DNA of 64,000 nucleotides from UBA4416 sp036676295 (GCA_036676295.1 JAKFDE010000064.1:124001-188000); one strand, 5' to 3'. Counted from the stretch's first letter, positions 44,384 to 53,289 are shown. Made by a program: numbers and translations. The notes: a model not told the origin generated them from the letters alone.

Positions 44384-46399
44384 TTATTCTTTTATTAATT
44401 TTTTTACTATTGTTTTACCATCAATGGTAAGATTTACAAAATACATTCCGGCTTTAACATTTGTCAATTCAATTGGCAAAACTGTTTCTCCAGAAAGTTT
44501 ACCATAGTTTTTTTCTGCAATTAATGCTCCGTTTACTGAATAAATAGCCACTTCAACAGCAGACTTTTTTTCAAGGTTTAAAGAAATAGCTGCATTGTTA
44601 GTTGCTGGGTTTGGAAATAAGCTGAATTGAACATCAGAACTATTTACTTCATTAATTCCAACAGCACCAGAGATCTTGCTAGATGAAGCATTATCAATTT
44701 TTCCGTTAGAATCAATGAACATACCTACAATATTCATTTGACTTGCATCCCAAGTAGCTGCTAATGTGAAAGTAAATATATGTGTAAATACTTGTCCAAT
44801 GGTTGCGCTTGCACCATATGCATTAGGAATACCTGTAAATGATGGATTAATTGCTCTTGCTACATGATTGTAATGCATTTGAGCCGCAGGTACCGGATTT
44901 GCTAACGTTTCAAAACCTCCCATTTGACCAGAGCTACCACCTGCATAATAATTTGCCTGATTGTAACCAGATGTAGTTCCTGTAACATCATCTTCTGTTA
45001 ATACGCATGCCAAACGATAATCGCCTGATATAGCTTGTTGAACTGTTGTTGTAATAGTTACACTTAATTGGCGAGTTGCGGCATTATAAATACTAGTATT
45101 AGCAATAAATGCTTTTGGAGCAATAGCAACTTTAGATAAAAAATCTGGTTCAATATCACTCGGATCTGTTTCCGAACCTCTGTCAACTAATGCACTTGGG
45201 TATCCAGATATTAAAGAACCCATACCAGTATCATAAGTAGCATCCTTCATTGGATCATTAGTTCCATTATGAACTGCAATTCCGGCAAAATACCCATTGT
45301 ATTTAGTAGCCAGCGCATCCATAAAAACAGCACCTCTTGGGCACCATCCACACCATGTTCCTGTACCCTCTTCTGCTACTACCATTTTACCGGCAGCAGG
45401 TGTTACGGCATTAAATGACACAGACTTTGCATCATCAGAAGCACTTGCATCTGGTCCTGCACCATTAACATTACTGATAGTTGCAACAAATGAATTTGTG
45501 CCACTAGCTAATGTTACAGCAGGAATAGCTACAGTATAAGATGTCAATGAGGCAATGTTTACACCTGTAATTGTTTGTGTTGTGGTTGCACCATTATTAT
45601 TGAATGTCAAATTAAATGAAGTGATTGCATTAGAACCAACATTTTTAACTATTACTGAAGGAGTTTGTTGCTGTCCTGACAATCCATTAGCAACAACTAA
45701 TGAAGACACTGAGCCATTTACCGGAGGTAATGTGTAAGGAGCTATATCATAATGAACATCATCTACCCAAAATGAAGCTTGAGCATTTGAAGGATAGATA
45801 TCTAAGAATGATACTTTGTTTTCTGTTGATGCAAAAGCACCTTTTGAAACCCCATCAATAAATACTTCCCAATTATTAGTAGTAAGATTTGCTACAATTT
45901 TTAATTCATACCATACTCCTTGAGGATAAGTAGTAATTAATTTAGTTGTAGCGCTATTATTAAAATAAATGCTTCCATCAGCATTCATAAAACAATCTAA
46001 GGCGTATATATTACCTGTACCGGCAGCATTAATAGTTGCACTTCCTATAAAATTAAAGTAACCTGTTTTTCCTGCAGGCACTTTAAACCATGATGAAAAA
46101 GTGAAGATACCACTGGTTTGTACGCCACCAAAAGGCAACACTACATCAGCAGGGCCACCTGCTGTTGATGTGGATACACAATAAATTGATTTTGAACCAC
46201 CACTGGTATGGTTATCTGTTGTAATAACATTAACATCTTCTGTTCCGCCATCAGCAGCGCTCCATGTTGTCCAATTTGGAGATTGTGACCCTAATTTACT
46301 TCCAACCGTATAGGACTCAAAGTCATCGGAGAAGGACTGAGCTTTTGCAAATTGCAAACCGGCCAAACATCCTAAAAATAATAGTGTAATTTTTTTCAT
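44384..46399 (-). CDS. T9SS type A sorting-domain protein with Omp28-like domain
   Basis: Secreted protein of 671 residues. Signal peptide (..GCLAGLQFAKAQ), a LamG/jelly-roll-like N-domain (about 22-215, SFSDDFESYTVGSKLG), an Ig-like domain (about 225-330), and a thioredoxin-related Omp28 region containing EEGTGTWCGWCPRGAVFMDAL with a CxxC pair. A type A sorting domain closes it (VQFSLFPNPATNNAAISLNL, VYSVNGALIAEKN-like, GMYFVNLTIDGKTIVKKLIKE). It would be exported by T9SS. The CxxC suggests surface redox or disulfide chemistry, or is structural. Ligand unknown. Confidence 0.9.
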   Translation of the reverse strand: MKKITLLFLGCLAGLQFAKAQSFSDDFESYTVGSKLGSQSPNWTTWSAADGGTEDVNVITTDNHTSGGSKSIYCVSTSTAGGPADVVLPFGGVQTSGIFTFSSWFKVPAGKTGYFNFIGSATINAAGTGNIYALDCFMNADGSIYFNNSATTKLITTYPQGVWYELKIVANLTTNNWEVFIDGVSKGAFASTENKVSFLDIYPSNAQASFWVDDVHYDIAPYTLPPVNGSVSSLVVANGLSGQQQTPSVIVKNVGSNAITSFNLTFNNNGATTTQTITGVNIASLTSYTVAIPAVTLASGTNSFVATISNVNGAGPDASASDDAKSVSFNAVTPAAGKMVVAEEGTGTWCGWCPRGAVFMDALATKYNGYFAGIAVHNGTNDPMKDATYDTGMGSLISGYPSALVDRGSETDPSDIEPDFLSKVAIAPKAFIANTSIYNAATRQLSVTITTTVQQAISGDYRLACVLTEDDVTGTTSGYNQANYYAGGSSGQMGGFETLANPVPAAQMHYNHVARAINPSFTGIPNAYGASATIGQVFTHIFTFTLAATWDASQMNIVGMFIDSNGKIDNASSSKISGAVGINEVNSSDVQFSLFPNPATNNAAISLNLEKKSAVEVAIYSVNGALIAEKNYGKLSGETVLPIELTNVKAGMYFVNLTIDGKTIVKKLIKE

Positions 46400-46613
46400 G
46401 TTAATTTTAGATTAAAGTTTATGCCACAAACTACATGAATATTTTATTACCAAAAAAAACAAATAGTGCTAACTATTGCAATCATAAAGCTCTGAACACC
46501 TCGTAAAATACAGACTTTCTACAGAAATTTATTTTAGAAAGCAATTTTAATGGGTGAGTTTTTTAAGATAAATGCTTACGCTCTACACTATTTATGTTTA
46601 GAAACAAAATCAT

Positions 46614-46661
46614 GAAATAAAGAATAAGCGTTATTTAGAGCGAGTGGTTTATACTTTGTAA
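46614..46661 (+). pseudogene. Remnant of a methyltransferase C-terminus
   Basis: One frame reads EIKNKRYLERVVYTL and a stop, matching EIKNKRYLEGVIYSYDLK at the end of the intact methyltransferase (43653-44330). The DNA match is close (GAAATAAAGAATAAGCG shared exactly) and decays on both sides; the frame is closed by a stop just upstream. This is a short fossil, probably of a duplication. Confidence 0.6.
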
Positions 46662-46676
46662 TTTTTTTCTTCTCTC

Positions 46677-46704
46677 TTTCTTTTTTCCTTGACGAAAAAA
46701 GAAA
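46677..46704. repeat. Hairpin with TTTCTTTTTTC arms
   Basis: Perfect 11-bp inverted repeat: TTTCTTTTTTC (46677-46687) and GAAAAAAGAAA (46694-46704), loop CTTGAC. It lies in A/G- and C/T-rich sequence and resembles hairpins often seen downstream of genes in Bacteroidota genomes. Confidence 0.5.
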
Positions 46705-46753
46705 CAAAAAAGTAAGCCAAAAAGAAGGAAAAAAAGAAAATTTAAACTATAGG

Positions 46754-46814
46754 AATGTCAGGCTGAGCAAGACGAAGCCTAAACAAAACCCTTCGACTCC
46801 GCTCAGGGTGACAG
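46754..46814. repeat. Inverted repeat of the TGTCAnnCTGAGC / GCTCAGnnTGACA type
   Basis: TGTCAGGCTGAGC (46756-46768) is an imperfect reverse complement of GCTCAGGGTGACAG (46801-46814), and CGAAG pairs with CTTCG inside. The left arm resembles the sequence at about 5475-5500. It follows the stop codon of the minus-strand gene ending at 46820, so it may also protect or end that mRNA. Confidence 0.6.
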
Positions 46815-46819
46815 AACAA

Positions 46820-47221
46820 TTATTTCTCAATAATAGCTTTGATATTAGGACGAAAATACAAATTGCTTTTTAAGATCTTCCCGTCTTCTCTGTAAATTGG
46901 GTTACCATTCTCATCCAACTTACTCATGTTGCTGCGTTGAATTTCATCAAACACTTCTTCTATTTTATGTTGTAAGCCGTGTTTTAAAATAGTTCCGAAT
47001 AATATATATAATTTATCGCCTAAAGCATCAGCAATCTCCACTAGATCACCTTTCTGACAAGCTTCCAGATATTCATCGTTTTCTTCTTTAATTAAGTTAT
47101 AACGTAAGGTGTAATCTTTTTCTTCGATTAAAGTAGGTTCGTTTGCATTTCCAATTTTAAAAGTTTCATGAAAATGGTGTACTGCCATTATTTTTCCTAG
47201 TAGATCGTTTTTAGTTTCCAT
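46820..47221 (-). CDS. MazG/HisE-like nucleotide pyrophosphohydrolase
   Basis: Small all-helical NTP pyrophosphohydrolase of 133 residues from ATG 47221. The metal-binding pattern is visible: EENDEYLEACQKGDLVEIADALGDKLYILFGTILKHGL (ExxE then ExxxD), as in PRA-PH/MazG proteins that hydrolyse nucleoside triphosphates to monophosphates. An upstream in-frame start at 47275 would overlap the Skp gene by 35 bases and add an unlikely N-terminus, so 47221 is preferred. The two genes are adjacent and may be cotranscribed. Confidence 0.85.
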   Translation of the reverse strand: METKNDLLGKIMAVHHFHETFKIGNANEPTLIEEKDYTLRYNLIKEENDEYLEACQKGDLVEIADALGDKLYILFGTILKHGLQHKIEEVFDEIQRSNMSKLDENGNPIYREDGKILKSNLYFRPNIKAIIEK

Positions 47222-47240
47222 CTGATAAAATTTTAAGCAA

Positions 47241-47882
47241 TTATTTTTTTCCTTTTTTAGCTTTGTACTCGTCATTTAAGCCTTGTAACACTTCTTTGGT
47301 GATGTCTAATTTCTCATTAGTTAACAAGATCGTTGGTACCATATCCGAATACGATAAAATGTAATCGAATTTACCGGCGTTGAATCTTTTTAAGAAGTCT
47401 TTTACGTTTTTGTTTAACTCCATATTTTTTTCTTCTAGCTCTAAACCTAAGTTTTGCATTTGCAATTCTTTGTTAGCTAACTCTTGTTGCTGACGCTCCA
47501 AACTTTGTTGTTGTTTTTGCAACTCTGCTTGTGGAGCAATACCGGCTTGTGCCGATTGTTGAAACTCCTGGTATTCTTTTTGAAACTTCATGGTCATACT
47601 TTCCATTTGAGCTTCTAAAGTTGCTTTTTTGCCTCTTAATACTTTGGTGAAATCTGCGATGTAGTCGTAGTTTTCATTTAAACTATCTGTATTGATATAC
47701 GCAATTTTAGCATCTCCTAAATTTGTAGAACTAGCGGTAATGGTTGGTTTAATAGCCACATCGGTAGATTCTTGGGTTGCATCGGATGGATTAACGGCCT
47801 GTTTTAAAGAGTTAACCTGATAAAATAAAATGCCCACAGCCACAGCCAGCACACCATTTAAAATAAGAGACAAATTTTTCAT
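47241..47882 (-). CDS. OmpH/Skp family outer-membrane protein chaperone
   Basis: Periplasmic chaperone of 213 residues. An N-terminal hydrophobic signal/anchor (LSLILNGVLAVAVGILFYQV) precedes a beta segment (KIAYINTDSLNENYDYI) and a long coiled coil (about 75-170) rich in Gln and Glu, including QQQSLERQQQELANKELQMQNLG. A C-terminal strand completes the OmpH layout. Skp trimers carry unfolded barrel proteins across the periplasm, complementing the SurA-like genes at the left of the window. Confidence 0.9.
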   Translation of the reverse strand: MKNLSLILNGVLAVAVGILFYQVNSLKQAVNPSDATQESTDVAIKPTITASSTNLGDAKIAYINTDSLNENYDYIADFTKVLRGKKATLEAQMESMTMKFQKEYQEFQQSAQAGIAPQAELQKQQQSLERQQQELANKELQMQNLGLELEEKNMELNKNVKDFLKRFNAGKFDYILSYSDMVPTILLTNEKLDITKEVLQGLNDEYKAKKGKK

Positions 47883-48083
47883 AATTTTTATTTCAATTTA
47901 AGAACAGTAAATATAAAAATAGAAAGCTTGATTTTATTGTGTTTTTATAAACAAAATACCCCAGCCTTTGTGGGTAAAACAGCTTTATTTATTGTGAAGA
48001 ATTGGCTATTTTGGATGGCAAATAAGTTGAAAGTAAAATATACTAAAGCTTAAAGATTCGTAATATTTTTAGGTATTTATTGA

Positions 48084-48674
48084 TCAACCAACAATTTTCT
48101 TGATCGTATCTAAGATCACTTTAACATCTACGCCAAAACTTTGCTCGTCAATGTATTTAAGATTCAGTGCCAGTTTAGCGGGCATAATTTCTTTAATATA
48201 AGTTTCTTCGGGGTTTGAAGAAGCAGCTAACAGATCGTTTTCGTTAATGTATTCTAAAGACGCAAAATCAGTAATGCCCGGTTTTACTAATAACACACGT
48301 TGTTGGTCAGGCGTATACAGATCTACATACTTGCGTACTTCCGGTCTTGGCCCTACTAAACTCATGCTACCAAATAATACATTGAACAATTGCGGCAACT
48401 CATCTAACTTATATTTACGTAAATAATAACCAATAGCTGTTACACGAGGATCGCGACCACCAACTGTTAGCAAGCCTTTTTTATCGGCATCTTTAGACAT
48501 GGTTCTAAATTTAAATAACTTGAAATTGGTATTATTTAATCCTACACGTGTTTGAAAATAAAACACCGGTAGGCCATTATTAATCATTATTGCCAAACTA
48601 ATTAAAATAAAAAATGGCATTAATAACAATAAACCTATCAATGAACAAAAAATATCGAACGTTCTTTTTAGCAT
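48084..48674 (-). CDS. Initiating sugar phosphate transferase (bacterial sugar transferase family)
   Basis: Monotopic membrane enzyme of 196 residues, PglC/WcaJ C-domain type. It should transfer a sugar-1-phosphate to undecaprenyl phosphate, starting the glycan. It has one membrane segment (CSLIGLLLLMPFFILISLAI), then FKLFKFRTMSKDADKKG, YLRKYKLDELPQLFNVLFG and MSLVGPRPE, all diagnostic. ATG 48674 follows the previous stop by two bases; an earlier TTG at 48683 would overlap that gene. It is the last gene of the locus on the minus strand. Confidence 0.94.
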   Translation of the reverse strand: MLKRTFDIFCSLIGLLLLMPFFILISLAIMINNGLPVFYFQTRVGLNNTNFKLFKFRTMSKDADKKGLLTVGGRDPRVTAIGYYLRKYKLDELPQLFNVLFGSMSLVGPRPEVRKYVDLYTPDQQRVLLVKPGITDFASLEYINENDLLAASSNPEETYIKEIMPAKLALNLKYIDEQSFGVDVKVILDTIKKIVG

Positions 48675-48676
48675 TT

Positions 48677-48946
48677 TTACCAAGTAATATCTAAACCAAA
48701 ATTAATTTTATCTAAATGTTTCTCATCAAAAATTTTAGTATCAAAACCTAATGTTACTAATTCTTCTTTTATTTTCTCCACTGTATCTAAAGAGGCATCC
48801 TCATCTAACAAAAACATTAAGCCATTTGATCCGTTTTGTACACTATCCTGAATTTCTTCTAATACTTCGGCTACAGTATTTGCAAAATCGCCCTCTCGCG
48901 TTTCTAAATAGGTTTGTGTTAATTTTACAATTTCCTTTTTTGTCAT
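48677..48946 (-). CDS. Small acidic protein of the glycan locus, unknown
   Basis: Soluble 89-residue protein, predicted helix-rich with one strand (GSNGLMFLLDED). No DSL motif, so it is not an acyl carrier protein, and no Rossmann or hexapeptide features, so it is not the acetyltransferase often encoded between an aminotransferase and a sugar transferase. It lies 3 bases after the DegT gene and 2 bases before the sugar transferase gene, tightly coupled to both. Possible regulator or adaptor of the initiating step; function unknown. Confidence 0.72.
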   Translation of the reverse strand: MTKKEIVKLTQTYLETREGDFANTVAEVLEEIQDSVQNGSNGLMFLLDEDASLDTVEKIKEELVTLGFDTKIFDEKHLDKINFGLDITW

Positions 48947-48949
48947 GAT

Positions 48950-50158
48950 CTAATTTAAGATTTTATCAACTGAACTAATCACAGCATTAACCACTGTTTG
49001 TACATTATCGGCCGACAGATCATAATACACAGGCAATGAAATTTCACGACTAAAATTATCGTAAGTGGTTGGGTAATCTTTGAGATCGTAACCCAAGTTT
49101 TTATAATAGGTCATAGCCGGCACCGGAATAAAATGCACATTGACTGATACATCCTGATCAAAAATTTCTTTCATAATAGCATCGCGTTGCACTTCGGTAA
49201 TACCATTGATACGTAATGGATACAAATGATAGCAACCTTTTTTGTTAGCGGTTTCATGTTCCGGTAACTGAAAACGATCATCTTTTCCAAAGGCTTTGTT
49301 GTATGCATCAAAAATATCCTTACGTTTTAATTGGGTGTCGTTATCGTAACGTTCCAGTTCTATCAAACCAATAGCGGCCGATAGATCGGTCATATTACAT
49401 TTATAACCGGCTTCAATAATGTCGTATTTCCAATTACCCTTTTGTGTTTTAGCCAGGGCATCTTTATTTTGGCCGTGCAAAGTAAACATACATAAATATT
49501 TGTAGATCTCTTCGTTATCAAAGGGTGCCGGAAAATTCAAAGCAATAGCGCCACCTTCGGCTGTAGTTAAATTTTTAACCGCATGAAAAGAAAACACCGA
49601 TACATCAGTTAAGCTTCCACACTTTTTGCCTTTATACGTCGCCCCAAACGAATGCGCCGAATCGGACAAAACCATAATGCGACCTAATTTTTTTTGATTA
49701 TCGGATTTAGGACGAAACAACAATTTATGTTTTTCTACCAAGGCATTGATCTCATCGTAATCACAAGGATAACCGGCAAAATCAACCGGCATAATGACTT
49801 TGGTATGTTGGTTAATGGCACGTTCAATGTTTGCGACTGAGATATTAAAATCAGAAGCATTCACATCTACAAATACCGGCTTGGCTCCACAATGAATAAC
49901 CACATTAGCCGTAGCTGAATACGTATAGGCAGGTAAAATGACTTCGTCGCCCTCGCCTACTCCAAACCAACGCAACATGATTTCTAAACCGGCTGTGGCC
50001 GAATTTAAACACAAAGTATTTTTATTGCCGCAGTAAGCAGAGATCTTTTTTTCAAACTCTTTGGTACGCGGACCGGTTGTGATCCATCCTGATTTTAATG
50101 CTGCGGTAACTTCAGCAATTATCTTATCATCAATACGGGGAGGAGAAAATGGTATCAT
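48950..50158 (-). CDS. DegT/DnrJ/EryC1/StrS family PLP aminotransferase
   Basis: Sugar aminotransferase of 402 residues. Family landmarks: IPFSPPRIDDKIIAEV, LKSGWITTGPRTKEFEKKI, NSATAGLEIMLRWFGVGEGDEVILP, AHSFGATYKGKKCG and the PLP-lysine region VFSFHAVKNLTTAEGGAIAL. It would aminate a keto-sugar nucleotide, as PglE or WecE does, to supply an amino sugar for the glycan. Followed directly by the 89-residue protein and the initiating transferase, the usual context for the first amino sugar. Confidence 0.94.
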   Translation of the reverse strand: MIPFSPPRIDDKIIAEVTAALKSGWITTGPRTKEFEKKISAYCGNKNTLCLNSATAGLEIMLRWFGVGEGDEVILPAYTYSATANVVIHCGAKPVFVDVNASDFNISVANIERAINQHTKVIMPVDFAGYPCDYDEINALVEKHKLLFRPKSDNQKKLGRIMVLSDSAHSFGATYKGKKCGSLTDVSVFSFHAVKNLTTAEGGAIALNFPAPFDNEEIYKYLCMFTLHGQNKDALAKTQKGNWKYDIIEAGYKCNMTDLSAAIGLIELERYDNDTQLKRKDIFDAYNKAFGKDDRFQLPEHETANKKGCYHLYPLRINGITEVQRDAIMKEIFDQDVSVNVHFIPVPAMTYYKNLGYDLKDYPTTYDNFSREISLPVYYDLSADNVQTVVNAVISSVDKILN

Positions 50159-50204
50159 GCAATGAAATTATAAATGAAAAATTTAAAATTATAAATGAAA
50201 AAAC

Positions 50205-51437
50205 TCATTTAATAATATGTTGTTTAGAAAAATTATATTGTAAAAATAAACAAATAAAAAATACAAAGAATATAAAACCGGCTTGCGCTTGCAACATAGA
50301 TTCTACTAAAAAGTTTAAGATCATTAACACGCTGAACAAACTCAACAAGGAATTTCGTTTAACCAGACCATACACCAATGTTCCCAAAGTCATAATCAAC
50401 AATAACATAAATCCAATAATACCTGTACCAATAAACGTTTGAAAGAATTGATTATGCGCGTTCAGATTTTTTTTGCTGGCACCCGTCATACCACTTTCAT
50501 GATAGGCTTTTTGCAATTCATCATTTGCATCGCCCGGAGTGGTTCCAAACAAAACATTTTCTTTAATAAGTTTAATGGATTCTTCCCAGATCAAGATCCT
50601 AACGGCCGTACTTTCTGTAGCTGTTTTATCGATCGTTTCGGCAGAAGACGTAACTGAAATAGCTGTTTTAATACGTTCGAAATAAGATGGTACTAATTTA
50701 TAAGCCACACTAATGACTACGACAATACTCAACATAAAAGCAATAATGGCTTTTTTATACCCTTTCTTATAAAACATAGCCAATAGCACAGCCGGTAATA
50801 TTAAAACGGCAGAAGCTAATCCCATTTTTGAAGAAGCTAAGAAAATACCGGTTAATAAAACACAAGAGATAAATCCAATTTTAAAGTTGAGATTGGTTAA
50901 ATGGCTTAACCATTGTTTGTAATACAACATCACCATTAATTGCGCCAACACCAAATACATGGCAAAATAACTGGGATGCATGAAATACGTAAACTCCGAA
51001 TAAAAGAAGGCATTAAAGTCTTGAAAATAAAACAAATAGAAGGCTCTGAATAAACAAATAAAACAAGCCATAAAACAACCTGTAACAAAAGTGATGGCAA
51101 TTTTTTTAACCTGAATATCAGAATAATTAGATGAGAAAATTAAAATAGGGAAAGCAAAAAAACTGAGTTTAATTTCAATACTCGTTAAGGCTTCATGTTT
51201 ATTAGCAGAGAAAAAATAAGCAATGGCATGTAAAAAAAAGAATCCTAAAAACACATACGACCATTTATTAGTGAATACTTTCTTCAGCCCTTGCTTCACA
51301 TCATCAAAAGCAAAAAAGCAAAGTGCCCATAACATGATCAAAATGGCATAGTTCACACCAAAGGGCAATAAAAAAGAGATCATCAATGGTAGATTGTATC
51401 CCCACTGCTGATAGCTATTTCTTAATTTTTGAAACAT
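50205..51437 (-). CDS. O-antigen polymerase/ligase-like membrane protein (Wzy/WaaL family)
   Basis: Polytopic membrane protein of 410 residues from ATG 51437, with 10-12 helices and a large periplasmic loop (about 270-345, containing RILIWEESIKLIKENVLFGTTPGDANDEL and NAHNQFFQTFIGTG). These are features of the O-antigen ligase superfamily, in which Wzy polymerases and WaaL ligases cannot be told apart by eye. In this locus a polymerase role is likelier. An earlier in-frame start at 51497 would overlap the next gene by 56 bases. Confidence 0.88.
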   Translation of the reverse strand: MFQKLRNSYQQWGYNLPLMISFLLPFGVNYAILIMLWALCFFAFDDVKQGLKKVFTNKWSYVFLGFFFLHAIAYFFSANKHEALTSIEIKLSFFAFPILIFSSNYSDIQVKKIAITFVTGCFMACFICLFRAFYLFYFQDFNAFFYSEFTYFMHPSYFAMYLVLAQLMVMLYYKQWLSHLTNLNFKIGFISCVLLTGIFLASSKMGLASAVLILPAVLLAMFYKKGYKKAIIAFMLSIVVVISVAYKLVPSYFERIKTAISVTSSAETIDKTATESTAVRILIWEESIKLIKENVLFGTTPGDANDELQKAYHESGMTGASKKNLNAHNQFFQTFIGTGIIGFMLLLIMTLGTLVYGLVKRNSLLSLFSVLMILNFLVESMLQAQAGFIFFVFFICLFLQYNFSKQHIIK

Positions 51438-51441
51438 GGTG

Positions 51442-52452
51442 TTATCTTGATAATGATTCTTGTTTTTTAATGGATTTTCCTGCAATAAAAAAATCAATAA
51501 TACCTTTTAAGTAACCAATGCCATAACTAAAATGCAGAATACCAAACGTGAAAGCGATGCCAAATACAGCACCAACCTCTGTTGATTTTCTGAGTGCAAA
51601 CACAAACGCTAATAAAAAGTATAAGCCCAAAAACACCGAATAAATGGCGCCCCATTGCCAATTGATCAAAAAGCTTAGAGCTAACGTAATTAAGTATACT
51701 ACAAAGAACAAAGGAATCAATTGCCTAACAGTGGTAATAGCTCTGTGTTTTTTATTAACGTATACTTTCCAGTAACCATACTGAAAATATTGCTTGAATA
51801 ATTTACGGTAAGACGCTCTTACATAATACTGGCATTTAATCTCCGGGTTTAATAAGATCTTGTAACCATTAGATGTAATACGGTAATTAAATTCATCGTC
51901 CTGATTACGGATCAACTCTTCATCAAACAAACCAACCTTATCAAAAATTTCCTTTTTATAAGCGCCAAAGGCAACCGTATCTACATAACCTTGTTTGGTG
52001 CCTGTTCTAAAATGAGCATTGCCCACTCCAAAAGAAGAGGACATGGCAGCTCCTATAATTTGAGAAGCGCGATTTTCATACACATTCTCTAAAATTCCTC
52101 CGGCACACATCACGTTGGTATCAGTTGCTAAACTCTCTACATTTTTTGCAACAAAGTCTTTATCCAACTCCGAATGTGCTCCAAGGATAATGATGATATC
52201 AGTATTTGCAGTTTGTATACCAAGGTTTAAAGCAAAGGGCGTTGTTTTCTTTGTATTGATAAGCAAATGGAACTGCGGATGCTCTTTAATAAAATCGTTG
52301 ATCAATTGTTGAGTTCCATCATTACTATTACCATCGCACACATAAGTGGAGATCAGATTACCGGTATACGATTGCGCAGCAATGGAAGACAAACATTTGA
52401 TAATGTAGTCCTTCTCATTTAAACAAGGTATAACTATGGCAACGGTTTTCAA
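51442..52452 (-). CDS. Family 2 glycosyltransferase with C-terminal membrane helices
   Basis: GT-A glycosyltransferase of 336 residues, ExoA-like. N-domain: VAIVIPCLNEKDYIIKCLSSI, CDGNSNDGTQQLI, then IILGAHSELDKDF in the position of the DxD, and FDEELIRNQDDEFNYRI for the acceptor base. Two or three membrane segments follow (about 240-315), placing it at the inner membrane. Linkage unknown. Adjacent to the polymerase gene, with a 2-base gap to the deacetylase gene upstream. Confidence 0.9.
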   Translation of the reverse strand: MKTVAIVIPCLNEKDYIIKCLSSIAAQSYTGNLISTYVCDGNSNDGTQQLINDFIKEHPQFHLLINTKKTTPFALNLGIQTANTDIIIILGAHSELDKDFVAKNVESLATDTNVMCAGGILENVYENRASQIIGAAMSSSFGVGNAHFRTGTKQGYVDTVAFGAYKKEIFDKVGLFDEELIRNQDDEFNYRITSNGYKILLNPEIKCQYYVRASYRKLFKQYFQYGYWKVYVNKKHRAITTVRQLIPLFFVVYLITLALSFLINWQWGAIYSVFLGLYFLLAFVFALRKSTEVGAVFGIAFTFGILHFSYGIGYLKGIIDFFIAGKSIKKQESLSR

Positions 52453-52453
52453 C

Positions 52454-53260
52454 TTATTTTTCTAATTCTTTAATGGCTTGATTAAAACTAACAAATTCTA
52501 TTTTATTGGCAGATAAATATTCTATTAGCCACATATACCAATCTTTCCAGGTTTTGTGAGCATCCGAAAAATAACGGTCGTGAAAAATAATTCCGAGATA
52601 AGGTAATTGCATATCAACGGCCTTATCAATGATCTTTTTAGTTTCTTCACAACACTGATGAAAATTTTTACTCTGCCACTGCTTTGGTTTTTCTATAATG
52701 TAACTATCCATTATTTGAAACGGAAATTCCCACATCGAATCAATTTTGTAAGGCACTTTAAAACTCAATTCGCTACTATCAAACACATACCCTACTTTAG
52801 CCATGTTTGAATAGGTATGATCATTTTTTCTAATGTAATGCATACGGGTACCAAAATTATCTTGCTTCGATAAAGACTTGAATAATATGTATTCTGAGTT
52901 TATTTTCTCATAAGATTCAAATTCAATACCATGCGGGCCGACACAGCAGCCCATTTCTTGCAGTTTACGAATCCAATAAGCAGACTTATCTTTGGAATAA
53001 GAAAGTCCTAAACCTTGGCTTACTCCAATAAAATAAGTTGTTGGTACCGAATACTTAAGATTAAACTGGTGTAAAGACTCAATATGTTGCCACTGATTTT
53101 TAAATACATCGCCTATTCTATTGAAGTATTCAGTTAAAGAAATTTTTCCTGACAATAATTCTATTTTACTCCTCACAAAAAACTTAGGCACGATCAGATC
53201 TTTCAGATAATGTTCTGAAGGAGTTAAATGATCTATATCGTGAGAAACTATAGCTTTCAT
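52454..53260 (-). CDS. Polysaccharide deacetylase-like protein (first copy)
   Basis: CE4/NodB-like protein of 268 residues without signal peptide. Motif SHDIDH near the N-terminus holds the catalytic Asp pair, GPHGIEFES carries a metal His, and a late segment has LGIIFHDRYF. It is distant from the typical family and could be inactive. In exopolysaccharide loci, such proteins remove N-acetyl groups or hydrolyse chains. The next gene, a FemAB-like transferase, is 29 bases away. Confidence 0.78.
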   Translation of the reverse strand: MKAIVSHDIDHLTPSEHYLKDLIVPKFFVRSKIELLSGKISLTEYFNRIGDVFKNQWQHIESLHQFNLKYSVPTTYFIGVSQGLGLSYSKDKSAYWIRKLQEMGCCVGPHGIEFESYEKINSEYILFKSLSKQDNFGTRMHYIRKNDHTYSNMAKVGYVFDSSELSFKVPYKIDSMWEFPFQIMDSYIIEKPKQWQSKNFHQCCEETKKIIDKAVDMQLPYLGIIFHDRYFSDAHKTWKDWYMWLIEYLSANKIEFVSFNQAIKELEK

Positions 53261-53289
53261 GCGGTTCTAAATTTACTAATTTTAAAAGC

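Larger units (their letters stand above)
46400..46819. other. 420-base intergenic region of repeat and gene remnants
   Basis: No intact gene. From left to right it holds the upstream region of the T9SS gene, a decayed methyltransferase C-terminus (46614-46661), a hairpin with arms TTTCTTTTTTC / GAAAAAAGAAA (46677-46704), further A/G-rich sequence, and an inverted repeat (46754-46814) that ends just after the stop codon of the pyrophosphohydrolase gene. No rRNA, tRNA or standard riboswitch was recognised. Confidence 0.75.

Noticed and set aside
47222..47275. Extended N-terminus of the pyrophosphohydrolase
   Set aside because: It overlaps the Skp gene by 35 bases and has no resemblance to the family; ATG 47221 fits.
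47883..48083. Hairpin near 47960-47985 as terminator of the glycan locus
   Set aside because: The ACCC/GGGT stem is only 4 bp with a large loop and a weak T-run; not convincing.
48677..48946. Small protein as an acyl carrier protein
   Set aside because: No DSL phosphopantetheine site is visible, although size and acidity fit.
50159..50204. Tandem AAATTATAAATGAAAAA-like repeats as a CRISPR or operator
   Set aside because: Only two short AT-rich near-copies; too little to support any element.
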